Virus record (IMG/VR): IMGVR_UViG_3300017745_000028
Location: 1-35,122 of that record
Origin: a virus
Strand: one strand, 5' to 3'
DNA: 35,122 nucleotides
Each line of letters starts with the position of its first letter. The stretch's first letter is position 1. Made by a program: the position numbers and the translations under genes. The notes beneath the pieces are model-generated. The model was not told the origin of the DNA, made no database searches, and saw only the letters and a list, made by a program, of their open reading frames with translations. Positions 1 to 5,826 of the stretch are shown one piece after another.

Positions 1-596
1 TAGAAGATTTAAAAGAGTATATATCCAGTACTTTAAGAACAGGATCTGCTGAAGATATAAGAGCACAGATTAAATATTTAAATAAAAAGCGTAAAAAACC
101 AGACCAATATTTATTAGGTGTTGAATATATTGCAAGAGACGAAGATTATAAACCAGCAGATAAGTTAGAAGGAGATACACAACTGTATAAAATATTTCAA
201 GATGGAGGATATGAAGGATCGGAAGAAGACTTTTATGAGAATGTGTTTCCTGATTTAGATCCAAGTTCACAGGAAATATTGTCTCAAGCTGGGTCTAAAG
301 ATGGGAGAATAACATTAGAGGGATTCGGAAAAGATTACTCAAACGATCCTTTTGCTGCGTTTGCTGGGATATCCAAGATTACTGGCAGTGACTCCGATAT
401 CTTTGGAGGCGTAGATAGAGACGAAGATGAAGATGAAGAAAAAGACGTAGCCGACTCATTCAGAATATTTGCTGATGATGATGACGATGACGAAGATGAA
501 TATGATGACCTATTCGGTGTAGGTTCATATAAGAAGAGTAAATCAGGACAAGAAATATTAAGCAATTACACCAAAGGTTTCAGTAGTTTCTTTTAA
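1..596 (+). CDS. C-terminal part of an acidic phage protein (5' end outside window)
   Basis: The reading frame is open from base 3, so this is the last ~197 residues of a longer protein; the GTG at 243 is not a convincing start because the frame continues upstream with protein-like sequence. The tail is strikingly acidic, with a DRDEDEDEE run and a six-Asp run followed by EDEYDD. It ends in a hydrophobic NYTKGFSSFF. A short stretch (SKDGRITLEGF) faintly recalls an EF-hand loop, but no second calcium-binding loop is visible. The product is unknown. Its place ahead of a small basic protein and a lysozyme, on the same strand, fits a late or structural gene, which is inference only. Confidence 0.7.
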   Translation, partial: EDLKEYISSTLRTGSAEDIRAQIKYLNKKRKKPDQYLLGVEYIARDEDYKPADKLEGDTQLYKIFQDGGYEGSEEDFYENVFPDLDPSSQEILSQAGSKDGRITLEGFGKDYSNDPFAAFAGISKITGSDSDIFGGVDRDEDEDEEKDVADSFRIFADDDDDDEDEYDDLFGVGSYKKSKSGQEILSNYTKGFSSFF

Positions 597-604
597 CTTT
601 ACAC

Positions 605-904
605 ATGTCAGATAAACGTAAAAAAGCAGCAAGTGTAGCAAAAATAGCTAAGGATAAATTGGCATGCAATAAAGCAAAGAAAACTCCTAAACATCCTACT
701 AAGTCTCATGTAGTAAAAGCATGCAAGGATGGTAAAGAAAAGATTATAAGATTCGGTCAACAAGGTGTAAAAGGAGCTGGTAAAAATCCTAAAACATCAA
801 AAGAAAAAGCCCGTAAGAAGTCTTACTACGCCAGACATAATGCACAAGACTCTAAACCAGATATATTCTCAGCTAGATATTGGTCTCATAAGGTGAAATG
901 GTAA
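605..904 (+). CDS. Small Lys-rich conserved phage-type protein
   Basis: This 99-residue, very basic protein has a Lys/Ala-rich N-terminal third, then a central IIRFGQQGVKGAG segment and a C-terminal KARKKSYYARH...YWSHKVKW block. The C-terminal pattern (KxSYxARH, then a Trp-containing tail ending KW) matches my recollection of a small protein of unknown function widespread in tailed phages. The high charge suggests nucleic-acid or virion binding, which is inference. It starts 8 nt after the stop of the acidic upstream gene and is followed 40 nt later by the lysozyme gene, so the three are probably co-transcribed. Cys residues at 21 and 40 are isolated and do not form an obvious zinc site. Confidence 0.7.
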   Translation: MSDKRKKAASVAKIAKDKLACNKAKKTPKHPTKSHVVKACKDGKEKIIRFGQQGVKGAGKNPKTSKEKARKKSYYARHNAQDSKPDIFSARYWSHKVKW

Positions 905-944
905 ATAAAATTGTGTATGATTATAGTAAGAAGTAATTACTATT

Positions 945-1619
945 ATGTCCGGTTTTTCTAAAGCCATAGAGTTAATTTGTAAGTATGAAGTTTATAACGA
1001 ACAGTCCTATTGTGATCCAGTAAGTAATAAAGAACCTTACACATTTGGATATGGGACACAATACTATCCAGATGGATCACCAGTTAAAAAAGGACACCGC
1101 TGTACTCAGAAGAAAGCTTTAGACTTTTTATTACATGAATTATATGTAATTGATGCTGAACTAGATAAATTACAGCTAGATATTGATAGTTCAATGAGAG
1201 AATCTTTGATATCTTTTATACATTCAATAGGATGGGAAGCTTTTTTATACAGCAGTGTAGTTGATTATATCAGTGCTCAAAAGTACCATGCTGCCGCAGA
1301 TGAGATGAATCGTTGGATATTTGACCATAATCATCAGGCATTAGGTCATCTATTACATAGAAGACAAGAAGAAACTACTTTATTTTTATCAGAACTAGAT
1401 ACCAATGTATCTGCGTTACCAAACATTCTTTTAACAGCTGTCAAAGAGTACTGCGGTCACCCAAATCAAATACAGGCACTGGTAAATTTAGAGCAGAGAA
1501 TGAACCCTTATATACTTACTGAGTTCATGAATACCTTCGCAATTGAGGTAAAAGATATAGGACCTACTGTAGGAAACGACACATATTACGAACTTACCTA
1601 TGGTGATTTTGATAGATAG
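945..1619 (+). CDS. T4-type lysozyme (GH24-like endolysin) with C-terminal extension
   Basis: A muramidase-like protein of 224 residues. The N-terminus carries the GH24 catalytic arrangement: E15 in CKYE, D24 nine residues later, and T33 in a T-F-G-Y-G motif, matching E11/D20/T26 of T4 lysozyme with a short insertion between D and T. The family substrate is the MurNAc-GlcNAc bond of peptidoglycan. The hydrolase domain should end near residue 150; the remaining ~70 residues are an extension with no domain I recognise. I see no signal peptide, so it would need a holin or could act as a virion-associated enzyme. Gene order does not settle endolysin versus tail lysozyme. The start is ATG with a purine-rich taagaag upstream. 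Confidence 0.85.
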   Translation: MSGFSKAIELICKYEVYNEQSYCDPVSNKEPYTFGYGTQYYPDGSPVKKGHRCTQKKALDFLLHELYVIDAELDKLQLDIDSSMRESLISFIHSIGWEAFLYSSVVDYISAQKYHAAADEMNRWIFDHNHQALGHLLHRRQEETTLFLSELDTNVSALPNILLTAVKEYCGHPNQIQALVNLEQRMNPYILTEFMNTFAIEVKDIGPTVGNDTYYELTYGDFDR

Positions 1620-1652
1620 GCGTAGAATAGGTGTAGAAAATAGTAACAACTA

Positions 1653-1952
1653 ATGGAAAATTCAGTTGAGCCAAAAGCATTCCAACTGCCGTTAGAGCTA
1701 CAGTTTTCCATGAGGAAAGCTGAGATGAGAGCCACCGAGATGACTTGGGATCAGCTTTACTTTGCCTTGTTAAGCTTGTATCACCAACGTCTAATGGAAT
1801 GGTATGCTCTCAAGTCTCTTATGGCAGAAGAAAATGTTGATATAGATTTTGATGTTCCAACGGACATTGAACTATTAGATCTTGTCGCCAAATCTAAAAA
1901 ACATCTTGAAGAAGAATTAGATGAAGACGACGATGAACCTCTAGCCATTTAA
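1653..1952 (+). CDS. nblA-like: NblA-like phycobilisome degradation adaptor with acidic tail
   Basis: This 99-residue protein has residues 11-58 that read like NblA, the small cyanobacterial adaptor that delivers phycobilisomes to Clp protease. The match is LPLELQFSMR, then MTWDQ, then LLSLYHQRLMEWYALKSL, against the family pattern LsLEQqFsiR...MshdQ...l..LYxQm...e..yxeL. Unlike host NblA (about 60 residues), it has a ~40-residue Asp/Glu-rich C-terminal extension (residues 60-96). NblA homologues are established in freshwater cyanophages such as Microcystis phage Ma-LMM01 and have been reported from uncultured marine cyanophages. The gene follows the lysozyme gene by 33 nt and overlaps the convergent DUF3310 gene by 12 nt. 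The assignment is from pattern recognition and needs a profile search. Confidence 0.65.
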   Translation: MENSVEPKAFQLPLELQFSMRKAEMRATEMTWDQLYFALLSLYHQRLMEWYALKSLMAEENVDIDFDVPTDIELLDLVAKSKKHLEEELDEDDDEPLAI

Positions 1953-2210
1953 GTTTATTAGCCTGTTTAAATACCAATTAGCTTTCTTTAAGGACTCTGT
2001 TCCTCCTTTTTTACGTTCACGCCACATATACTTAGCTACATTACCTTTTAAATAACCACGGAATTCTTCTGGCGTAAGCTGTGCTTCTATTGCATCTATG
2101 CATTCCACAGCACCAGCTGCATAGTGCATTGGTTTATCTACAGGATCAAAAAAATGTAAAGGCTTTTCAAGAGAAGGCATAGGACAGAAGCCATCAGTAC
2201 ATTCTTCCAT
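1941..2210 (-). CDS. DUF3310 family protein
   Basis: I place the start at the ATG at 2210, giving 89 residues, rather than at 2390. The longer frame would lie on top of the preceding gene, and its first 60 residues look like out-of-frame translation. Residues 29-85 show the DUF3310 signature: HY..GAVECIDAIE, EEFRGYLKGNVAKYMWR, KKGG, and KKANWYLNRLI. This small domain is common in phages and is often labelled a nucleotide kinase without biochemical proof. The start codon sits 8 nt after the stop of the upstream gene, and the stop overlaps the 3' end of the NblA-like gene on the other strand by 12 nt. Confidence 0.8.
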   Translation of the reverse strand: MEECTDGFCPMPSLEKPLHFFDPVDKPMHYAAGAVECIDAIEAQLTPEEFRGYLKGNVAKYMWRERKKGGTESLKKANWYLNRLINLNG

Positions 2211-2218
2211 TGTCTTAT

Positions 2219-2536
2219 TTACTTCCCTGTTTTCGAATTCGGAGAGCCTAACGCCAGTAAGAGGGTTTTTGGCCTCACTGAAACCCCTGGATACCTTTCC
2301 ACTGCTTCCTCCATCGATGGAATATAACCCGTCATACCCGGTCTCTGACCCTCCAGTCCCAGATTCTGTCTCTCCATTCCCTCTTCGCATACTGCTAATC
2401 CTCGATTATACATATCATACAGAGGAATATCATTTTTTTCATTATCTATTTCAGTACCGAAATCTTCTACAGATAAACCTCTACATTTAACTTCGTCTTT
2501 AACGAAATCATTTAAAAAGTTAGTTGCACCAAGCAT
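2219..2536 (-). CDS. Unknown protein upstream of the DUF3310 gene
   Basis: This 105-residue frame has an ATG start at 2536. The first half is acidic and compositionally normal (NDFVKDEVKCRGL...DIPLYDMYNRGLAVCEEGME). The second half is richer in Gly, Pro and Arg. I recognise no family. It is favoured over the overlapping frame because its end lies 8 nt before a good start codon for the DUF3310 gene, making a compact two-gene operon. It diverges from the + strand gene starting at 2577, and the two share a short control region. Confidence 0.55.
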   Translation of the reverse strand: MLGATNFLNDFVKDEVKCRGLSVEDFGTEIDNEKNDIPLYDMYNRGLAVCEEGMERQNLGLEGQRPGMTGYIPSMEEAVERYPGVSVRPKTLLLALGSPNSKTGK

Positions 2537-2576
2537 GACTATATAAGGTATGATTTCTTTCTCTTACAATGGTATC

Positions 2577-2963
2577 ATGGCAAGATTCTATGATTCTACT
2601 TACGACCCTAGACAAGATTCAGGTACTTCTGGATCAGAGGTATCCGACTTAAATCCTGAGCAAGGGTATGATGTAGACCTACGTCGTATTGATATAGATA
2701 AACGTGGAGACGTGGAAGATATAAATGATGATCAAGGCAGAGTTAAAAAATTCTTTAAAGCAGCAAAAGCAGCTGGTTCCTTTAGACAAAGATCAGGTTT
2801 TGATGAACCTTCTTTAGGAGGACGTATACCTGTAGGTAAAGCTGATATAGGAGGTGTTGAGTTACCAAGTCTTAGAGGACGGAACTTTGGAGGACCTGGA
2901 GGAGGGTCTACAGAGTATGCAACTAAACCAAAACCACAGTTTGGTAAATCCTTTTATATGTAA
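2577..2963 (+). CDS. Gly/Asp/Arg-rich unknown protein
   Basis: The ATG at 2577 gives a 128-residue product beginning MARFYDSTYDP; an in-frame ATG at 2550 would add nine residues. The N-terminal half is Asp-rich and the middle has a basic KKFFKAAKAAG segment. The C-terminal half is glycine-rich (GGRIPVGKADIGG, GGPGGG) and ends KSFYM. It looks flexible and could be a small virion component, but I recognise no domain. It stands alone on the + strand between two - strand blocks, and its stop codon directly abuts the stop of the dCTP-deaminase homologue. Confidence 0.6.
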   Translation: MARFYDSTYDPRQDSGTSGSEVSDLNPEQGYDVDLRRIDIDKRGDVEDINDDQGRVKKFFKAAKAAGSFRQRSGFDEPSLGGRIPVGKADIGGVELPSLRGRNFGGPGGGSTEYATKPKPQFGKSFYM

Positions 2964-3536
2964 CTAAACACCTATAGGTTTGTTTATATTTTTTCTTTTC
3001 CTTTCTGGGTAATCAATATCACAAGGATTACCTCTATAAAATAACAATTGAGTAATGCCTTCATTGGCATAGATTCTATTAAATAAGGAGGTGCAATTAC
3101 TAATTTGTAATGTTAAATAGCCTTCCCATCCACTTTCAGCTGGAGTTATATTACAGAAAATTCCTGACCTCGCATAACTAGATTTTCCAACAGCAACAAC
3201 AGTAATATCTTTAGGTAATTTTAACTTTTCTTCTGCTCTACATAAACAATATCCAAAAGGGGGTAATATGAAGTATTTACCTCTCTCATCTTCGTGTAAT
3301 TCAGTAGCTTTTAATATGTCGGAATCAAAATCTTTAGGGTCACAAGTGCCTGAGCCAGTACCTCCAAACAGTAAACATCTTTCTTCAGATAGACGTATAT
3401 CATAACCATAAGAACCTAAGCCATAACTGAGAGTTTTCTTACCATCAATTTCCTTAATCTCCTTTGATACAAAGGGTTCTATCATGTTCTCCTTTTCAAC
3501 AAGATGTTTAATTTCCCAGTCAGATAAGATACTCAT
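2964..3536 (-). CDS. dcd-like: dCTP deaminase (Dcd/dUTPase-fold) homologue with Gln at the catalytic Glu position
   Basis: A 190-residue protein of normal Dcd length. Family motifs are clear: GSYGYDIRLS near residue 42, VGKSSYARSG at 116-125 (S119, S120 and R123 align with E. coli S111, S112 and R115), and GWEGYLTL followed by ISN and YANEGITQLLF. Dcd enzymes convert dCTP to dUTP (or dUMP), feeding dTTP synthesis. In E. coli Dcd the general base is E138 in VLEFYN; here the equivalent residue is Q144 (codon CAA in LTLQISN). The protein could therefore be inactive, regulatory, or use altered chemistry. It is the last gene of the leftward 5432-2964 operon. Confidence 0.85.
   Translation of the reverse strand: MSILSDWEIKHLVEKENMIEPFVSKEIKEIDGKKTLSYGLGSYGYDIRLSEERCLLFGGTGSGTCDPKDFDSDILKATELHEDERGKYFILPPFGYCLCRAEEKLKLPKDITVVAVGKSSYARSGIFCNITPAESGWEGYLTLQISNCTSLFNRIYANEGITQLLFYRGNPCDIDYPERKRKNINKPIGV
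2966..2995 (+). terminator. Weak candidate terminator between convergent genes
   Basis: Just past the stop of the + gene, AAAC-ACC can pair with GGT-(TT)-GTTT around a TATA loop. It is followed by ATATTTTTTC on the + strand. The stem is short and bulged, and it lies inside the 3' end of the opposing deaminase gene, so this is a weak call. Confidence 0.25.
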
Positions 3537-3569
3537 AATCCCCTTTTGTGTTCTTCGAGTATATCTAAT

Positions 3570-4157
3570 CTAACAAAGGAGTCTACCTTTTTCATCATAA
3601 ATATCTATGAACTTTTCTATCATTCTTGAAGAGTCCTCTATTGGTGGTAAATATACAAGAAAGGATGTACAAGTTTTATGCGAACTAACACCTTTACTTG
3701 TATTTTTTAACAACGTAGGTGCAGTCTTTAATATACAAATAGGGAAGTCAAATATCTTTTGTTCGTATCTAATCATGTCCGGACAATTTGTAAAATAGAG
3801 TCCTTGTTTTACTTCTTTAGCTAACCACGATTTATATAACTTACGAAACCAAACTGCATGGGAAGAAGTTAAACTTGGAGATGATGCACGAGTCATCTTC
3901 CATTTATCATTTTTCTTGTCCCAAAAGTATGCACCACTTGGAGGAAAGAGATAAACATTACCGTACCATTGTTGACAATTAAGACTATCATCACTGGGTG
4001 TAAAGTAACTATCAGCCTCTACATATGTGTTTGCCACTTTTGAACTAGCTACATCTAATTCAATACCCTCTAATAGAGCATGAGCAGATGCAATTAGGTC
4101 GTAATTAGTAATTAATTCTAGATCTTCTTTCCTTTTGGTGACATCATGTATAGGCAT
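3570..4157 (-). CDS. Phage Dam-like DNA N6-adenine methyltransferase homologue
   Basis: Residues ~30-85 follow the layout of the phage Dam methylase family: LDVASSKVANTYVEADSYFT, then DDSLNCQQWYGNVYLFPPSGAYF. In the family the last part is W-G-x-V-x-NPPY, the catalytic motif that holds the flipped adenine. Here it is FPPS, so the usual D/N and Y are replaced. Downstream segments (SSHAVWFRKLYKSW, LYFTNCPDMIRY) fit the second half of such a fold. Likely roles are self-DNA methylation against host nucleases, or a degenerate relative. The start at 4157 overlaps the upstream stop by one base (TAATG), indicating translational coupling. Confidence 0.6.
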   Translation of the reverse strand: MPIHDVTKRKEDLELITNYDLIASAHALLEGIELDVASSKVANTYVEADSYFTPSDDSLNCQQWYGNVYLFPPSGAYFWDKKNDKWKMTRASSPSLTSSHAVWFRKLYKSWLAKEVKQGLYFTNCPDMIRYEQKIFDFPICILKTAPTLLKNTSKGVSSHKTCTSFLVYLPPIEDSSRMIEKFIDIYDEKGRLLC

Positions 4158-4561
4158 TAATTAAGAGAGCAAGGAGATGCATCTACTTTATCGAAGTTAT
4201 CATAATCAATCTCAACATATCTAATACCTTCATTATCTAATATCATGTAACCAGATACTTTTGCTGGATCAATTTGCTCTGCTTTATTTAATATTCTTTT
4301 TAAACTTTCACCTAAATCATCGTTATTAAGAGATTCACATAGACGTATATCTTCTCTAAGGTCATCTAATGTACACCAAGCATCTTTTTCTTGTGTTGGT
4401 ATTAAACGCATAACACCAGGACCTTTAAGTTTCCAAAATTTTAAATACTGTTCTCCTTGATCAGCAAGTATGAATTTAATTGTTGTATCTAAAAAAGCAG
4501 CCTTTTCTGGGTCCATCTCTGGACCAATGACTGAGGCAATTAAGCGTTCTCTTCTGTTCAT
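4157..4561 (-). CDS. Unknown 134-residue protein in the HTH/methylase/Dcd operon
   Basis: The N-terminus is basic (MNRRERLIASVIGPEMDPEKAAFLD), followed by a mixed alpha/beta-looking body and an acidic C-terminus (YVEIDYDNFDKVDASPCSLN). I recognise no catalytic motif, membrane segment or signal peptide. It overlaps the upstream gene by 4 nt (ATGA) and the downstream methyltransferase gene by one base, so it is firmly within a translationally coupled operon. Its function is probably tied to nucleotide or DNA metabolism, by context only. Confidence 0.65.
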   Translation of the reverse strand: MNRRERLIASVIGPEMDPEKAAFLDTTIKFILADQGEQYLKFWKLKGPGVMRLIPTQEKDAWCTLDDLREDIRLCESLNNDDLGESLKRILNKAEQIDPAKVSGYMILDNEGIRYVEIDYDNFDKVDASPCSLN

Positions 4562-5019
4562 TTTTTTAATAGTCCCTGTCTGTTTAAAGAATCAAGTAAT
4601 TTAGGCATTGGTTGATAAAGAACAACCATTTTTCCTAAAATACCACGCCTCTTTACTAATTTGCCATTACTATCTCTTACTTTATTAAACTCTCCTGACC
4701 TAATTAAATATTCAGCTACACAACGTAATCGTCTTTTTAAAGGTAACTCAGCTTTGGGAAACTTACCGCAAATAGTATCTGGCGTCATATCTTTAAAGGC
4801 GATTCGTAATCTGTTCGCTAAAGTCATATTTGAATTAGCATCTTCTTCCTCATAAGTTTTAACATTTTCTAGGTATCTTTTTAAACAACCAGTGTCAAAT
4901 GAACCTTCTGGGGGTATAAACATTTCCACCTGTAATTGTAAAGATTCGGATAAGGTTTGTTTATAATTTTCTATGGTAACTTTTGTTATATCGATATTAA
5001 TGAACCTGTGAGCTATCAT
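4558..5019 (-). CDS. Unknown protein, possibly winged-helix DNA binding
   Basis: The first 60 of 153 residues are mixed. The C-terminal half is basic, with LKRRLRCVAEYLIRSGEFNK followed by KLVKRRGILGKMVVLY. The pattern of helix, basic turn and beta hairpin could be a small winged helix, but this is inference from composition. The start overlaps the stop of the HTH gene by 4 nt (ATGA), and the stop overlaps the next start by 4 nt. Together with the HTH protein it may be a regulator or replication accessory protein. Confidence 0.65.
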   Translation of the reverse strand: MIAHRFINIDITKVTIENYKQTLSESLQLQVEMFIPPEGSFDTGCLKRYLENVKTYEEEDANSNMTLANRLRIAFKDMTPDTICGKFPKAELPLKRRLRCVAEYLIRSGEFNKVRDSNGKLVKRRGILGKMVVLYQPMPKLLDSLNRQGLLKK

Positions 5020-5432
5020 GTTAATTTACCGGAACTAGTTGTTATATACATAGGTGAAGCTTTTTTACGATAATCTTGTGAATTAAAGTCTCTATTTTTA
5101 GCAAAAGATTGTACTAATTGGTTCCACGGTATTCTTATCAATGCTTTTCTACCTGAATCAGGAGAAGCATTTACATAATGTATACCTTCCACCCAACCTT
5201 TTTCAGGATTCTTTTTACCTAAAGCCATCCAATTACGAAGAGTCTGATCTGAAACTCCCAGTCTACGAGAGCATTCTTCGGTGCTAATGTATTCATCTGC
5301 AAATGCTTGAGGATTTAAAACATCTGTGGAACTGTTTTCATAACGACTATGCCAAATAGCCGATAAAATATTTTTTATACCCTTTAATTCCCACGCTATA
5401 TCTTCCAAACCTTTACGTAATCCTGGACTCAT
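5016..5432 (-). CDS. Helix-turn-helix (MerR/excisionase-like) DNA-binding protein
   Basis: First gene of the leftward operon, 138 residues. Residues ~48-80 (YISTEECSRRLGVSDQTLRNWMALG) form a classic helix-turn-helix of the MerR/excisionase type, recognising DNA through the second helix (SDQTLRNWM). A beta-rich wing follows (GIHYVNASPDSGRKALIRI). The N-terminal 45 residues contain a possible short helix (GLRKGLEDIAWELKGIKNIL) that could dimerise. It has the best Shine-Dalgarno of the window (AGGAG, 7 nt spacing), so it is probably well translated. With no integrase in view, a lysogeny role is unlikely; a phage transcription regulator is more plausible. Confidence 0.7.
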   Translation of the reverse strand: MSPGLRKGLEDIAWELKGIKNILSAIWHSRYENSSTDVLNPQAFADEYISTEECSRRLGVSDQTLRNWMALGKKNPEKGWVEGIHYVNASPDSGRKALIRIPWNQLVQSFAKNRDFNSQDYRKKASPMYITTSSGKLT

Positions 5433-5439
5433 GATACCA

Positions 5440-5444
5440 CTCCT
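5440..5444 (-). promoter_or_regulatory. Strong ribosome binding site
   Basis: On the - strand AGGAG lies seven bases before the ATG at 5432. Most genes here lack such a clear Shine-Dalgarno sequence, so this one fixes the start of the HTH gene. Confidence 0.7.
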
Positions 5445-5485
5445 GTCGATTAGATGCTAATGTGAAAGTAAATAGTTTTTCAGTG

Positions 5486-5773
5486 ATGGAAGAACAAGTA
5501 CCTCCTAGTCAGCCACCAGTTAATCCTCAGATTACTCCGGAACAATTAGCACAAATGAAAGCTCGTGCTAGAGACCTGGCTATACAACAAACTTTAGCTC
5601 AAAATGCACCTGTTTCGCCACCTCAACCTCAAGTAATTTATGTTAGAAGGAATCTAACACTTGCAGAGATAGTTATTATTTTACTTTTGTCTTGTGGTTT
5701 AGTTACTGGAGTTCAATTTACTTGGAATATTGTTAATGACTTTCTGCCAAGATTAGAGATAAATATTAAATAA
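5486..5773 (+). CDS. Single-pass membrane protein with Pro/Gln-rich N-terminus
   Basis: I prefer the ATG at 5486 (95 residues, MEEQVPPSQPP...); an upstream in-frame GTG at 5462 would add eight residues. The N-terminal ~55 residues are Pro/Gln/Ala-rich and probably extended. One transmembrane helix follows (LAEIVIILLLSCGLVTGVQF), then a short C-terminal tail. It lies just upstream of the fibre block, divergent from the HTH operon. The function is unknown; one-TM late proteins of this kind can be lysis accessories or membrane-associated assembly factors, but nothing here decides it. Confidence 0.6.
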   Translation: MEEQVPPSQPPVNPQITPEQLAQMKARARDLAIQQTLAQNAPVSPPQPQVIYVRRNLTLAEIVIILLLSCGLVTGVQFTWNIVNDFLPRLEINIK

Positions 5774-5826
5774 GAGCTAGAATACTGGATCTATAATTGT
5801 TAAATAAGCATGCATATTTATAGGTC

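Noticed and set aside
335-565. Serine-rich open frame opposite the acidic protein.
   Set aside because: It is the antisense of Asp/Glu codons (GAT/GAC/GAA read as Ser/Phe) and has no independent support.
2211-2390. The 60-residue N-terminal extension of the DUF3310 frame.
   Set aside because: It overlaps a better gene frame and is Gly/Ser/Glu shadow-like; the ATG at 2210 starts a domain-length protein.
5016-5432. Excisionase-like HTH protein as a sign of lysogeny.
   Set aside because: No integrase, attachment site or repressor/anti-repressor pair is visible; such HTH domains are common in lytic phages.
5815-5822. TATAAATA on the - strand just before the repeat-fibre start.
   Set aside because: It points left into a + strand gene end with no - strand gene close enough to use it.
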